Below, in pieces: positions 10,600-22,440 of a DNA stretch of 64,000 nucleotides. Below the pieces are notes generated by a model that had not been told where the DNA came from, made no database searches, and worked only from the letters and a program-made list of their open reading frames with translations. Every line of letters begins with the position of its first letter. Positions within the stretch are counted from its first letter, which is position 1. This DNA is from Boesenbergia rotunda (taxonomy: Eukaryota; Streptophyta; Magnoliopsida; Zingiberales; Zingiberaceae), in assembly GCA_024364735.1 (NCBI GenBank), contig JAGFNQ010008706.1:88880-152879 (forward strand), given 5' to 3'. A program made the translations under genes and the position numbers.

Positions 10600-11238
10600 C
10601 AAAAGTCCAACCAGAGGAACGGTTGACATCAGGTAAATTCTCCCGAGAGGAGTAGGTGAGGACGCGTTCCCCGTCGAGGGAACAGTAGGCGTCGGTTCGA
10701 CCTAGGGCTCCATTTTGGAGACCAAAGTCAGAACCAAGACAGCTAAGGTTGTATAAAAGAATAATATAATTGCTATTTAGACTAACCCTTGATGCAGGAT
10801 CGAAGGACTGAGTATCTGCAGCTCAGAGAGCCTCAAAGGAGTGAGGCAGAAGCTAAGCAGGGCGCCCCGGATGATCCGGGCGCCCCCAAGGTCAACCCAA
10901 GTCTGCAAGAAGTGTTTCACACACCTCAAAGCGCCTCGACAGCTAGATTCGGGGCGCCCCGGATGCTCCGGGCGCCCCGGATGCTCCGGGCACCACGGAT
11001 GTTCCGGGCGCCCCGCCTGCTCCGGGCGCCCCGGGTGTCGCTGGCGCCCCCACTGCCAGCTGCCGAAGCGCGCCCTTGCGAAGCCGAGGAGATGAAGCTT
11101 TGACCGGTCAATCCGGGCGCCCCGAGCGCTCCGGGCGCCCCGGTCAAAGCGGATCCAGAGGATCAGACGCGACCGAGAGCTTTGCGGATCAGAGGCCACG
11201 TGGGGGGCGCCCCCAATGTTCCGGGCTCCCCCAGGCCC

Positions 11239-11246
11239 TATATAAA
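11239..11246 (+). promoter_or_regulatory. TATA box of Copia-A 5' LTR
   Basis: TATATAAA, directly after the GGCGCC minisatellite and at the same relative place as in the Copia-B LTR. Confidence 0.75.
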
Positions 11247-11671
11247 GGGCCCTCGACCCCAGGCTTCAAACACCAATTCACTCAACGCTTCCACGCTCTT
11301 CTGTGCTCACACCTTGCTCCAGAAACTGTCCAACTCGAGCCGACGACGTCCTGCTGCTCCGGAAAGTCAACCTACAACCGGACGTCGGTAAAAGAAGAGT
11401 TCCTTTTGTTTTATTGAAAGTTAATGGTGCTATACTTGTAAATCTATTCTTGTAAACTGATTTTGCGCTCATATAGAATTCCCCAAAGTAAACGGTCAAC
11501 GACCGTGGGCCTTGGAGTAGGAGTCGACACAGGCTCCGAACCAAGTAAATCGACTGTGTCTTTGTGCTGTGTTCGTTTTGTTTTTATTTCCGCTGCGTAC
11601 GTGCTCTTTACGAAAGTCCGAACGATTTCCGATATTCACCCCCCCTCTATCGGTTTTCTCGATCCAACAAG

Positions 11672-11683
11672 TGGTATCAGAGC
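11672..11683 (+). other. Primer binding site (initiator tRNA-Met), Copia-A
   Basis: TGGTATCAGAGC two bases after the LTR. Confidence 0.92.
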
Positions 11684-12210
11684 GGGGTAGTTCAAACTTG
11701 GTGCAACCACCAGTTTAAAAGTTTTTCGGATTTACGAAATTTTTTATCTTATTTCTTTTTTTTTAATCAACACCACTACATCTTTTCCGCCTTTTATTTT
11801 AAAAATAAATAATATCTGTGGGTGAATTTATTTTAAAAATAAATAATATCTTTTCCGCCTTTTTCAATTTTGAATTATCATTTTTTCACCATAAGTTAGA
11901 ATTGTTAAAACAATCAACTTTTGAAAATTTGTCATAAATTTTTTTATTATTTTCTCTCGAAATTCGTGCCAAGCAAACTTCTTCCCAAATAGTAAATTCT
12001 TACCTTTTCATCATTAATCAGAATTAATAAAGTCAATTTTTCCAAAAATTAGTCATAATTTTCTATCCATTTTTTTAATTATTATTTTACCTCGAAATTC
12101 GTGCAAACTCCTTTTTGAGCTAGTATTTTTTTTTCTCCCGCACTACTAATCCAAGACCAAGTCTTGGTACATTTTTTTGTTATTTCTTGTGTGTACGAGG
12201 TTTAGAGTTA
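11684..12210 (+). other. Leader of Copia-A
   Basis: AT-rich untranslated leader between PBS and gag with T-rich tracts. A short duplicated segment (TTTATTTTAAAAATAAATAA) occurs at about 11793 and 11829. No gene seen. Confidence 0.6.
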
Positions 12211-12918
12211 ATGGCCAATCAAGAGTGGAACAGTGTCCGTCCACCACTATTCTCCGGCGATAACTTCAAATCTTGGAGAAATCAAATGGAGTCCCTTCTG
12301 AAGGCCCACATGGACTTATGGCGGATCATCCAAACGGGGTTCACATTTCCCACAGAAGAAGGAACATCGATCACTTGGGACAAAATGGATGAACCAACAC
12401 TGAGGAAGATCGAGACAGATGCAAGGGCTACTGCAATCCTACAATGTGGCCTAACCAATGAAGAATTGAAGCGGGTCGGATCCTTCAGATGTGCTAGAGA
12501 AATCTGGGAAAAACTGATTGACCTTCATGAAGAAATCTCAAATGAAGAAGAAGATCAGGTAAGTTATCTTGCCCTTTCGGTTCAAGAACAAGCAGCTGAG
12601 ATTGACTCGACACCCGACATCGAAATCGAACCAGAGTCAAACGATGAATTGACTGAGACAAAAAGGGTAACCAATTTCGAATTGTTTTCTGAATTAAAAT
12701 TAAATATTCAAGCTGATACTGCAATGGTCGAGGAAGGTATAAATTTTATTGCAGGAAAAACTCCAAGAGAACCACCAAAGAAGAAGATTCAACCTGTACC
12801 TGAGTCCAACTCAAACTCAGAATTTGACGACAAAGAAGGAGATCGAACCAAACCGGTCCGGTCAGCTCGTGATCACTACAAGATGCTAAAGGCACAAAAG
12901 GAAAGACGGCAAGTATAA
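12211..12918 (+). CDS. Shortened but open gag of Copia-A
   Basis: Open reading frame of about 235 codons from the ATG at 12211. The start is chosen by alignment with Copia-B gag: MANQEWNSVRPPLFSGDNF. The first 110 residues are the UBN2/DUF4219-like gag region (WRNQMESLLKAHMDLWRII, ATAILQCGLTNEELKRV, EIWEKLIDLHEE). Compared with Copia-B, a stretch after LHEE is missing and an acidic segment follows. FELFSELKL and EEGINFIAGKT then match the B wording again. The frame stops after a basic tail (KERRQV), so the zinc knuckle and coiled coil are absent. Next come GGGGGAG and noncoding DNA, not protease. An open frame in a pol-less element may mean it still supplies a structural protein, or only that the insertion is young. 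Confidence 0.75.
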   Translation: MANQEWNSVRPPLFSGDNFKSWRNQMESLLKAHMDLWRIIQTGFTFPTEEGTSITWDKMDEPTLRKIETDARATAILQCGLTNEELKRVGSFRCAREIWEKLIDLHEEISNEEEDQVSYLALSVQEQAAEIDSTPDIEIEPESNDELTETKRVTNFELFSELKLNIQADTAMVEEGINFIAGKTPREPPKKKIQPVPESNSNSEFDDKEGDRTKPVRSARDHYKMLKAQKERRQV

Positions 12919-15900
12919 AGGGGGAGATTCCCAAAAGGGAATCAAAAGGTAAATTTACAGTATTTAAAAATCCATTATTTATCTCAAACAACGTAATTAA
13001 TTCATATAAATTTAATATGTTAGAAAATTTAATTCATAATCTTGCTAATTTTGAAAATCCGGAGTATTACTCCAATGGTGACCTTACTTAGATAATTATT
13101 TGCTTTAATTGTATGTTTCTTTTTATGTTTATTTTTTTGCTTAAAATTAGGATTGATTAGTTTAAGGACTAAAGGTTTAACTGAAATTTGAACAACATAG
13201 TATTGGGTAGAGGTGAGATGATAGTACGTTAGGGAAACCAATTCTAATAAGATCAAGTTTACTTGATCTCTTTAGACTGGTGAAACTAGCCGAAGCTACC
13301 GATCCAAAACTCAAACTAGTTAGACCAGAACTTTTCAAAGATTAATTTTGAAAATGGAATTTCATTAAACGGCTTTGTCAAGGAAAGGGTTGATGATCCA
13401 ATAAGGCTACGGCCAAAGAAGGCCTAGTGCCTCGCCAAGACCTGGAAGCCAATTTTTGAATTTCAAATTCAAATTACTTTTTGTCAAATTCGAATCTAAC
13501 ACAAATTTTCAGTTAATCTTAGATTCAAATATTCCTTTTCAAATTAATTGTTTTCAAAATTAATCTAACTTTTCAAAATTAACCATGTTTTCAAAATTAA
13601 AATAGTTGTCTCACAAAACTCATAAGGTTAACATGTTTGATCACATAGAACTGGGTGAGATATCCAGGACCTAAGAATATATGTCACTATCCTTTTTAAA
13701 TAAAACTCAAAGTGCTTTCAAAAATTATTCAAAATTATCTCTAGTTTTTTCAAAATATTGAATGTTAAAATAGACTCGTTTTAAATAGAATTTAGGGTTT
13801 GATTAATTTAGTTATTTGATTGGTCAAACATAGTTAACTGAGTCAAACCTGGTCAACACAGTCAACCCTAGTCAACATGGTCAAACATGGACATTAGATT
13901 AAGTTAAACGGTACAAGGGGAGTGGTTTATTCTTTTCTTTCAAAGTATTTTTGAAAAATTATTACCATTTCAAAAGGGTTTTTAAAAAATTATGTTATCA
14001 TACCAGATTGTATTTTCAAAAATCTATCTCCTTAAAAATGATCATACTCAAAAGGCATGCTCAAAATTGTTCCTTTAAGTTTGACAAACCCTAAGACTAA
14101 GAGGAGGATTAATTTGTGGTCAACAAGCCTCCTAGGACTATGTCAGATTCAGGGGGAGCTCAAATTAAAAGAAGAAGTTTAAAAATACTATATTTTCCAA
14201 TAATCACGATATTTTTTTAAATTGTGCTTTACAAAAACCATTATTATTTCAAAATGTTTTTCGAAAACAGGGTTTCTGCTCAAATTGAATTTACTAAAAA
14301 TTCTATTACCATGCTAGTATTCAAAACTATTCTTTTGATTTTAGTAAACCCTAAAGACACAAAGGAAGGTCTACTTAATGATCTACAAGGACTCCGAGGA
14401 TGTGTCAAATTTAGGGGGAGTCTAAACCAAAAGAAATTATTTCTGACAAGTATTTTCTTTGGCAATTATCTTTGAAATTATTAAATAATTCTTTTGATAT
14501 GAACTGAACCCAAAGAACTCAGAGGAAGAACACTTGTGGTCAACAAGCTTCCAAGGACTGTATCAAGTTTAGGGGGAGGTCAAATTAAAAGAGTTAAACA
14601 TTTCTAAATAATATGTTTTCATACACTATATTTTCAAAATTGTGTCGAAAACATTTGTCTTACAAAAAAATATTATTTTAAAATGTTTTGTTTAAAATAC
14701 CTTTTGAAATAATACTTACTTGGGTTGAAAAATTTCCAGAACACTTAGGAAAATGTCCTTGTAGTTAACAAGGTTCCCTAGGATTGTGTCAGACTGGAAA
14801 AGAAACCAAGTAAAGTATCATAATCTCAAAATAACATTAAATTCTTTTAAAATATTATGTTTAAAAGTACTTACATGCATACTTTTCAAAAGTACTTATA
14901 TTGTCCAAAATTTGCATAATATCTCAAAACATAATGTTTTAAAAAGTTCTAATACTTTTCCAAGCCAATAGTGTTCTAAGTACGTGAATTTTCTAAAGAC
15001 TTGGCTAAAAATACAAAATCCTTTTTCAAAATTGCACAATATCTTTCAAAGCAGTGTCTTTTAATATGTGTGCTTTCAAAATTATACTAAGTAATTTTAT
15101 TTTCAAAACTCATAAGCTCTGATACACACAATTTTTCCTTAAATTCCTTACTGATATATGACCAAGAGAGTGAAAATTTTAAATTTTATCTTGTTTTCAC
15201 TAAGTACTTTTAAGTGCTTTAAAATTGGTCTAAGCATCTTCAAAGTACTTTCAAAACCTCTAAAGCACGAAGTGCAGTTATTTTGAAAATATTTCTAAGT
15301 AAAATTTTCCTTAGTAAACAAAGTTTGTCTGAGCAAAACCTTTGGAATGCAAAAGTTGAAACTTTTTAAGGAAAACTTGTTTTCAAAATGTTGGCTAAGT
15401 ATGTTACGGTTAAGTTTTTCTTGAAAACTATGTTACAAGTTTTTGCAAGCTTTTTCTAAAATATAAGTAGAAGAGTTATCACATTAAGGGGGAGCTTCAT
15501 GTATTTTCAAAACATCCATTACTTTAAAAATTATGAAATCCATTACTTAAAGTTTCTTTTGAAAACTATGCTTTTGAACTCCTTTACTTAAATTTATTTT
15601 GGTAAAACTCAAACCTCCCTATTAGATACCTTGTTCACCCATGTTTAGTTTTGATATATGTCAAAGGGGGAGGAAAGGTCAAAGTTAAGTATTATAACAC
15701 AAGTACTCAGGGTTTTAGGGGGAGTATAAGAAATAAAGGTTTTTATGAGAAATAAAAGTTTTTTTTAACTCTTACCTTGTGTTAGTAAATGTTATAAAGT
15801 TTTTACTTAACATTGAATTGTGTAAAATTGCTATACTTCATTTTTACATTATGTTCTTAAACAGTTATAAAGTTTTTTTACTTAACTTTGAATTGTGTTG

Positions 15901-15922
15901 CCATAATCAAAAAGGGGGAGAT
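12919..15922 (+). other. Noncoding internal region of Copia-A with repeated purine tracts
   Basis: About 3 kb without pol. The first part (about 13140-13670) is similar to the gag-protease spacer of Copia-B. The rest is AT-rich and rich in TTTTCAAAA-like words. AGGGGGAG-type tracts recur near 14150, 14411, 14568, 15486, 15664 and 15718 before the true tract at 15911. The weak open frames I saw here have no recognisable product. Confidence 0.75.
15909..15922 (+). other. Polypurine tract of Copia-A
   Basis: AAAAAGGGGGAGAT immediately before the 3' LTR; the expected plus-strand primer site. Confidence 0.88.
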
Positions 15923-17479
15923 TGTTGGTGCAGGAAGCACCATATCGAACCTGGTTTTGATATTGGCAAAGGATTCAAAGTTAAGTTTATTTGTGATCTA
16001 ACGTTGTTCACTGAGTGTGCAGAAAAAGCCCTAGCAAAGGACTGCTAGGCACCTAGCGAAGGACTGCCAGTATCCAAGCCCTAGCAAAGGACTGCTAGTC
16101 ACCTGGCGAAGGACTGCCAGTATCCAAGCCCTAGCGAAGGACTGCTAGGCAACTGGCGAAGGACTGCCAGTATCCAAGCCCTAGCGAAGGACTGCTAGGC
16201 AACTGGCGAAGGACTGCCAGTATCCAAGCCCTAGCGAAGGACTGCTATGCAACTGGCGAAGGACTGCCAGCATCCAAGCCCTAGCGAAGGACTGCTAGGC
16301 AACTGGCGAAGGACTGTCAGCATCCAAGCCCTAGCGAAGGACTGCTAGGCAACTAGCGAAGGACTGCCAGCATCCAAGACCTAGCGAAGGACTGCTAGGC
16401 GCCAGGCGAAGGACAGCTTGGGACTAAAGCCCTAGCGAAGGAATGCTAGGCACCGGGCGAAGGACAGCTCGGCATCCAAGCCCTGACAAAGGACTGTCAG
16501 GCAAAAGTCCAACCAGAGGAACGGTTGACATCAGGTAAATTCTCCCGAGAGGAGTAGGTGAGGACGCGTTCCCCGTCGAGGGAACAGTAGGCGTCGGATT
16601 GACCTAGGGCTCCATTTTGGAGACCAAAGTCAGAACCAAGATAGCTAAGGCTGTATAAAAGAATAATATAATTGCTATTTGGACTAACCCTGGATGCAGG
16701 ATCGAAGGACTGAGTATCTGCAGCTCAGAGAGCCTCAAAGGAGTGAGGCAGAAGCTGAGCAGCTCAAGGTCAACCCAAGTCTGCAAGAAGTGTTTCACAC
16801 ACCTCAAAGCGCCTCGACAGCTAGATTCGGGGCGCCCCGGATGCTCCGGGCGCCCCGCCTGCTCCGGGTGCCCCGCGTGTCGCGGGCGCCCCCACTGCCA
16901 GCTGCCGAAGCGCGCCCTTGCGAAGCCGAGGAGATGAAGCTTTGACCGGTCAATCCGGGTGCCCCGGGCGCTCCGGACGCGATCGAGAGCTTTGCGGATC
17001 AGAGGCCACGTGGGGGGCGCCCCCAACGTTCCGGGCGCCCCCAGGCCCTATATAAAGGGCCCTCGACCCCAGGCTTCAAACACCAATTCGCTCAACGCTT
17101 CCACGCTCTTCTGTGCTCACACCTTGCTCCAGAAACTGTCCAACTCGAGCCGACGACGTCCTGCTGCTCCGGAAAGTCAACCTACAACCGGACGTCGGTA
17201 AAAGAAGAGTTCCTTTTGTTTTATTGAAAGTTTATGGTGCTATACTTGTAAATCTATTCTTGTAAACTGATTTTGCGCTCATATAGAATTGCCCAAAGTA
17301 AACGGTCAACGACCGTGGGCCTTGGAGTAGGAGTCGACACAGGCTCCGAACCAAGTAAATCGACTGTGTCTTTGTGCTGTGTTCGTTTTGTTTTTATTTC
17401 CGCTGCGTACGTGCTCTTTACGAATGTCCGAACGATTTCCGATATTCACCCCCCCTCTATCGGTTTTCTCGATCCAACA
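15923..17479 (+). repeat. 3' LTR of Copia-A
   Basis: Near-copy of 10071-11669 with the same ends. It has about seven 50-bp hairpin units instead of six and a shorter GGCGCC minisatellite. TATA box at 17049-17056. Confidence 0.95.
16030..16501 (+). repeat. Tandem hairpin array in U3 of Copia-A 3' LTR
   Basis: Same two alternating stems as 10178-10599, with one extra unit. The last hairpin reads CCTGAC-AAAGGACT-GTCAGG, differing from the 5' LTR only in the loop. Confidence 0.85.
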
Positions 17480-17686
17480 AAGAGGACTTAAGTTATGAAA
17501 GCAGACCGATCCAGATCTTGGATCGGGAAGTCAAGAAGTTGAGGAGGAAGGAGGTACCCTTAGTCAAGGTCTTATGGCAAAGTCAACGGTTCGAGGAAGC
17601 TACCTGGGAACGCGAGGACAAGATGAGGCGCAAGTACCCAGAGTTATTCTAAGTTCGAGAACGAACTTTCACGAGGTATGGGGGAT
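17480..17686 (+). pseudogene. Gypsy copy 1: chromodomain end and polypurine tract
   Basis: Continuation of 9475-10070 after the nested element, beginning with the right AAGAG duplication (17480-17484). It encodes a chromodomain-like C-terminus (RPIQILDREVKKLRRKEV, VLWQSQRFEEATWE, KYPELF), typical of Tekay/Del chromoviruses and thought to direct integration into heterochromatin. The frame is intact here, whereas copy 2 has lost one A in a CAAAG run and shifts. A stop follows PELF. TATGGGGGAT precedes the LTR. Confidence 0.88.
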
Positions 17687-20600
17687 TGTAATGACCCGGA
17701 AAATTTTCTTAATATTTTCTTTAAAATATTGATCATGTCTAGATAATTTTCTGAGGGACGTAGAGATATTAGTACGAACCTTAGCCTAGAAATCCATGAT
17801 TCTTCTCATTTAAATTGAGAAACTAAGTACTAATGGGTCTTATATGGGTTTTTTAGTACCATGGTTATTGGTAGATTTTAGGTAAAATTTAATATAAATA
17901 TGAATGGGTTTTAATGAGGAATATTAGCATGATTATGGGTGAGTTTTAAGGGAATTTTCGAAATAATAAAATAAAAATAATAATAATAAAATAAAAATAA
18001 AGTGCATGCACCAAGGATTGAACCTTGGACCTCTTGTACCACCATGCATGCACTAACCAATTCACCTAGCAAGGGAGTGCTATGAGAGAATGAAGTAGAT
18101 TTTTATTAAGGCTAAAGGAAGTGAAGAGTCACCATGAGAGGAGGCACCATGTCTCTTCACTTGCCCCTCTTCATTGTGTATAAATGAGAGATAACTTAAC
18201 ACTTAAGAGTTATTTCTCTTCTCTTCATCCACCAAGCCTCTCCCCTTCTTCTTCTTCATCCTTCTAGCCGAACCCCATAGGAGGGTTTTCCCTTGGGAAA
18301 AGTTCCCAAGAAGGCCTCTCCTTCAAGATCCAAGGTTTTTGTTCAAGGTTACAAAGGCTAGAGATGGTCAAAAGGTAACAAGGTCTTCATCCTTCTCCCA
18401 AATCTAAGGTCTATAACCAAGATAGTCTAAGGTAAGACTCCCTCACCTGTGGTATAATAGATCTCTTTGAAGTTTATCATGATATGAAGTTTTGTTTGGG
18501 ACATTATGTTGAAAAGAAACCATGAACCCTAATCCTAAACTTTCGGCCACCATAGGTTTTGGGTCCAAGGTGATGTTAAAAACCTCACTCATGCTTTCTA
18601 ATGTGTTCTCATGATGAATATAGAATAAAATATAATTTTGGAGAATTTTTAGGGTACCCTAAGACCCTTTAGGGTTTGGGACCTTCACCATGATTTCATG
18701 GTTAGGATTGGACCTAACCCTTCAAGTATGTACCTTGTGTATCCTCATGATACAAGGGGAGGTTGAAGGTGATTTATGTGAATTTTCACAAGGCCTTGCA
18801 ACCTTACAAGTTTCAGCCAAGATGAGAAGTAGGGCTAAAAGTTAGGGTTTACTTCAAGTGTGGGTTCCAAAGGCCCCTATGGTATGGTATGGTTGGTGTT
18901 TAATGTTTAATTGGGAATTTTATGAAATTTTTCCATGTGCCCATGGCAATGCAAGTTTCGGCCAACCCTAAGAAGTAGGGCTAAAAGTTAGGGTTAACCC
19001 TAATCATGAGCCCTAATGGGCCTTATAGGTAATGTATGGTTGTTCCTTTTCCTTATGTTACCTTACATGTCATTTGAATGATGGAACTCCTCCCTTACAA
19101 GTTTCGGCCAAGCCATGTAAATGGGGTTTAGGTGGAGTTAGGGTTTTAAGAATGATGGGTTATGGCTTATTATGATGTGTATATAAAGGTTCAAGCATGT
19201 GGTAGAAATTATGTTACCTATAACCCTATCCTTAAGTACTATGTTTCATGTTGGTCTGTTTATGTTAGATGCCATGCTTAATAGGATTTATTCATGAATG
19301 TCTTATGTTCTATGCCATGCACTTAGATAGTCTGTAGCATATTTATAGAAGTCCTACCTATGCATGCTTGTGATAGATACTATGCTTATGTACGAAATGC
19401 AATGCTTACCTTATGTGTCATGATCATGCAAGCTCTATGGAATAGGATGATGGTCTATGTACACATGTCATGTTCTATGAATATAATGCAATGCTTACCT
19501 TATATGCCATGATCATGCAAGCGCTATGAACAAGAATGATGTTTTATGTAAGCATGCCATGTTTTATGAATAAAGTTAATCCAAGCACTATGAACAAGAA
19601 TGATGTTTTATGTAAGCATGCCATGTTTTACGAATGAAGATAATGCTTATGCCTTTAAGGCATAATGATGCTAAGCATTAAGTATGAACAATGAAAGGTC
19701 AAGTATGCTTTATGTCATGCTTCATGTAACAAAGCTATGTTATGTCTAAGTATGCTATGAATGTCTTATGAATGATGAAGCATGTAAAGTTATTTTACTT
19801 TATGAATGGGCTTGTACCGGACCGAAGTATGGGTCCAAGGGATGGGCACCTTAAGAACGCCCCGGTTCTGGACTACCGACTATGCTGTCCACGGTTTTGG
19901 GACTACCGAAGCTGTCCAACAGGGATGGGCACCTTAAGAACGACCCGGTTCTGGACTGCCGACTATGCTGTCCACGGTTCTGGGACTATCGTAGCTGTCC
20001 TTACCCTAGTAGGTCGAGACTAGCTACCTCGTATTTACTTAGGGATGCGCGCATATGATGTATGTATGTGGTACAAGCCGGGGACCCCAATTATGTGATG
20101 ATTATGTTTAAGTATTTAAAAGTATGATTTTAAAAGTTAAGCATCCTTATGTATATGCATTTGTCTCATGCATTCATTCATGTTATGGATTATGCCAGGA
20201 TAGTAATGTTTTATGCTTATGTTTCATGTTAAGAATTATGCATGATAGTAAACGTCTTATGTTTATGTTTATGTTAAGAAGATGCCCATATGCTATGTCA
20301 GGAATCATGCCATGTTAAGTATACTTATATTCATATTTATGCCATGCATCATGCCATGTTAAGTATACTTATATTCATGTTTATGCCATGTATCATGCCA
20401 TGTTAAGTATATTTATATATATGTTTATGTCATGTATCATGCCATGTTAAGTATATTTATATTTATATTTATGCCATGTATCATGTCATGTTAAGTATAC
20501 TTATATTCATGTTTATGCCATGTATCATACCATGTTAAGTATATTTATATTTATGTTTATGCCATGTATCATGCCATGTTAAGTATACTTATATTTATGT

Positions 20601-21144
20601 TTACGCCATGTCTCATGCCATGTTAAATGTATTTTACGTTCATGTACTATGCAAAAACTATGTCATGCTAAGTGATTTTAGATACTTATGTCCTTTGTAA
20701 AGCACCACGTTATGTTCATGTTTCGTGTGCTTATGATTAATTTGATGAATGGTTTTAGTGAGTAGGAAAGAGTCTTACTAAGCCTATGTGCTTATAGTCT
20801 TATGTTCCTTATACCGCAGATCAAGCAGGAGAACGATGAGGAAGCAGCAGGAGGGGCAGGAACGTGTGTGTGGCAGTGACTTGGCCAAGAAAAGGATATA
20901 TTTACAAGTCTTAAGCTAAAACTTTACGTTTGCAACTTATGTGCCTAATGGATGGCTTATGTGACTTCATGACATGATGATAAGTACGATGTTAATAATG
21001 CTAAGTTCCCATGTCACTATGTTAGGAAGGATAGCTAGGTCCATGTATGTGTAAGTTTAACTTATTCCGCTGCATTACGATGTTCACATGCCCCTACGTA
21101 TGTTAGCGTAACGCCGCTTTAGGAAAAAAAAAGCGGGCGTTGCA
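17687..21144 (+). repeat. Shared Gypsy LTR (3' of copy 1, 5' of copy 2)
   Basis: Starts TGTAATGACCCGG, ends GGGCGTTGCA. Preceded by a polypurine tract and followed by a PBS, so it sits between two internal regions. Contains a 2-unit tandem repeat at about 19835-20000 (GATGGGCACCTTAAGAACG) and a longer array at about 20270-20650. Confidence 0.92.
20270..20650 (+). repeat. AT-rich tandem repeats in Gypsy LTR
   Basis: About six to seven copies of a unit near 58 bp containing CATGCCATGTTAAGTATA and TTATATTCATGTTTATG. The same array, with one unit fewer, is at about 28630-28920 in the 3' LTR. Confidence 0.85.
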
Positions 21145-21147
21145 GGT

Positions 21148-21160
21148 AGGTATTAGAGCC
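21148..21160 (+). other. Primer binding site of Gypsy copy 2
   Basis: AGGTATTAGAGCC resembles TGGTATCAGAGCC (initiator tRNA-Met) with two differences. Confidence 0.65.
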
Positions 21161-21434
21161 GTTTGCCACCTCACTACACACACATCAAGCCTTCTTCCTG
21201 CCGCTTCCAAGTAAGTACCTCTCTGCATATCTTATGATAGTATGCACTTTTAGGATACTTTATGATTTTAGAATATGCATGTATGAACGATGTCTTATGA
21301 TGAATAGTAATTTAGGATATGTAACTATGAACGATATTTTTTTTATCTCCTTTTATGAATCAAATACCTTAGAGTGATATAGGGGTAGAGAAAAAAAACT
21401 AATATTGCCATACTTGTCTTTGGTGAAGAAAAGC
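21161..21434 (+). other. Gypsy leader
   Basis: Untranslated leader between PBS and gag; no other feature seen. Confidence 0.5.
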
Positions 21435-22440
21435 ATGGCTAGAAGACAGAGTAACCAACTTAACGAGACAACTCCATCGCCTGACCTGATGCAATTGGTA
21501 ACCCAGCTCCAGCGTCAAGTTACTGAGCAGCAGCAAACCATTAATACCTTGATGAATCAGCAAGAAAATTCCACTACTCCACAGTGAACCAAACCGCTAT
21601 ACCCGTTGCGCCCACAGTTACGCAAAACCCTCCGGCAGGCCCGACCACTGTAGCACGTCAAGAGGCTTATCTGATCCAGTGGTTGAGGCTGAAACCGGAA
21701 AATTTTTCGGGTGCTGGCGAACCATGGGACGCCCAAGCGTGGTTCAAGACAGTGGAAAGTACAATGGAGCTGCTGGACTGGCCGGAGCATGAGAAGATCA
21801 AGTGTGCATCATTCTGCCTTTCTGGAGATGCCAGAATGTGGTGGGAAAGGGTCAAGGCCAAAAGACAGGTGAACCAGATGACGTGGTCAGACTTCGAGTC
21901 GGAGTTCTTCGAGGAATTCTTCAACATGCGTGTCACAACCAAACATTACGACGAGTTCACGGAATTTCGACAGGGTGACCTTTCGGTCAATGAAGCTGTG
22001 AAGAAATTTAATCGACTGGCTCGTCTATGCCCCGAGCTGGTCCGCACTGAGAAAGAAAGGGTCGACTTATGCTGAAAATGTTGCGGCCCGAAATAGCCCT
22101 GAACGTGGCCGGCGGAGTTAACAGACCGCAGACCGCCGAGGAGCTGTTTAGTAGCGCCCTACTCACTGAGCACTATCTAAACAATATCAATCAACAAAGG
22201 AAGGCGCTAAATGAAAGAGGGCAAAAACCCCAGGGCGCCAATAACAACTGGAAGGGAGACCAGAGTGGTAAACGGAAGCCATGGAACAACCCTCAAGGAG
22301 GCCAGCAAATAAACAGGCCAAGCCTATCCTGTGCGCGACATGCGGAAAAAGGCACCCCGGGGAATGCCAAAGAGGTACGAATCGGTGCTTCACCTGTGGA
22401 GTGGAAGGGCATATGGCGGCTTACTGTCCTACCAAGAGCC
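21435..22440 (+). pseudogene. gag of Gypsy copy 2 (frameshifted)
   Basis: Starts at the ATG at 21435 (MARRQSNQLNETTP). The capsid region is recognisable as Ty3/Gypsy retrotransposon gag: RLKPENFSGAGEPWDAQAWF, MELLDWPEHEKIKCASFCL, ARMWWERVK, FFNMRV...EFTEFRQGDLSV. It breaks at least three times: a stop at about 21584, another before 22075, and frame changes between 22070 and 22330. A zinc knuckle CFTCGVEGHMAAYC near 22385-22430 is readable in yet another frame. The later part overlaps the start of the open pol frame. The gene cannot make a full protein. Confidence 0.82.

Larger units (their letters stand above)
10071..11669 (+). repeat. 5' LTR of Copia-A
   Basis: TGTTGGTGCAGG...GATCCAACA. From left to right: terminal hairpin GGTGC-AGGAA-GCACC; a hairpin array (10178-10599); conserved stems such as GTTCCC-CGTCGA-GGGAAC; a GC-rich GGCGCC minisatellite (about 10860-11220); a TATA box (11239); then transcribed R/U5 sequence. 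Confidence 0.95.
10071..17479 (+). mobile_element. Copia-A: complete, pol-less Sirevirus-like element nested in Gypsy copy 1
   Basis: Two highly similar LTRs (1599 and 1557 bp), a 5-bp target duplication, an iMet PBS, a shortened open gag and a polypurine tract, but no protease, integrase, RT or RNase H. It would need enzymes from a related element. LTR length differences come mainly from repeat copy number: one more 50-bp hairpin unit in the 3' LTR, and several GGCGCC units fewer. The small divergence suggests a recent insertion, younger than the Gypsy copy it interrupts. Confidence 0.95.

Noticed and set aside
10789..11417. Gly/Pro/Arg-rich ORFs in the GGCGCC block of Copia-A LTR
   Set aside because: By-products of a GC-rich minisatellite; present on both strands and differing between the two LTRs.
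18900..19150. Telomere-like TTAGGGTT words in the Gypsy LTR
   Set aside because: Isolated AGGGTT/AACCCTAA words in an LTR, not a tandem of the seven-base plant telomere unit.
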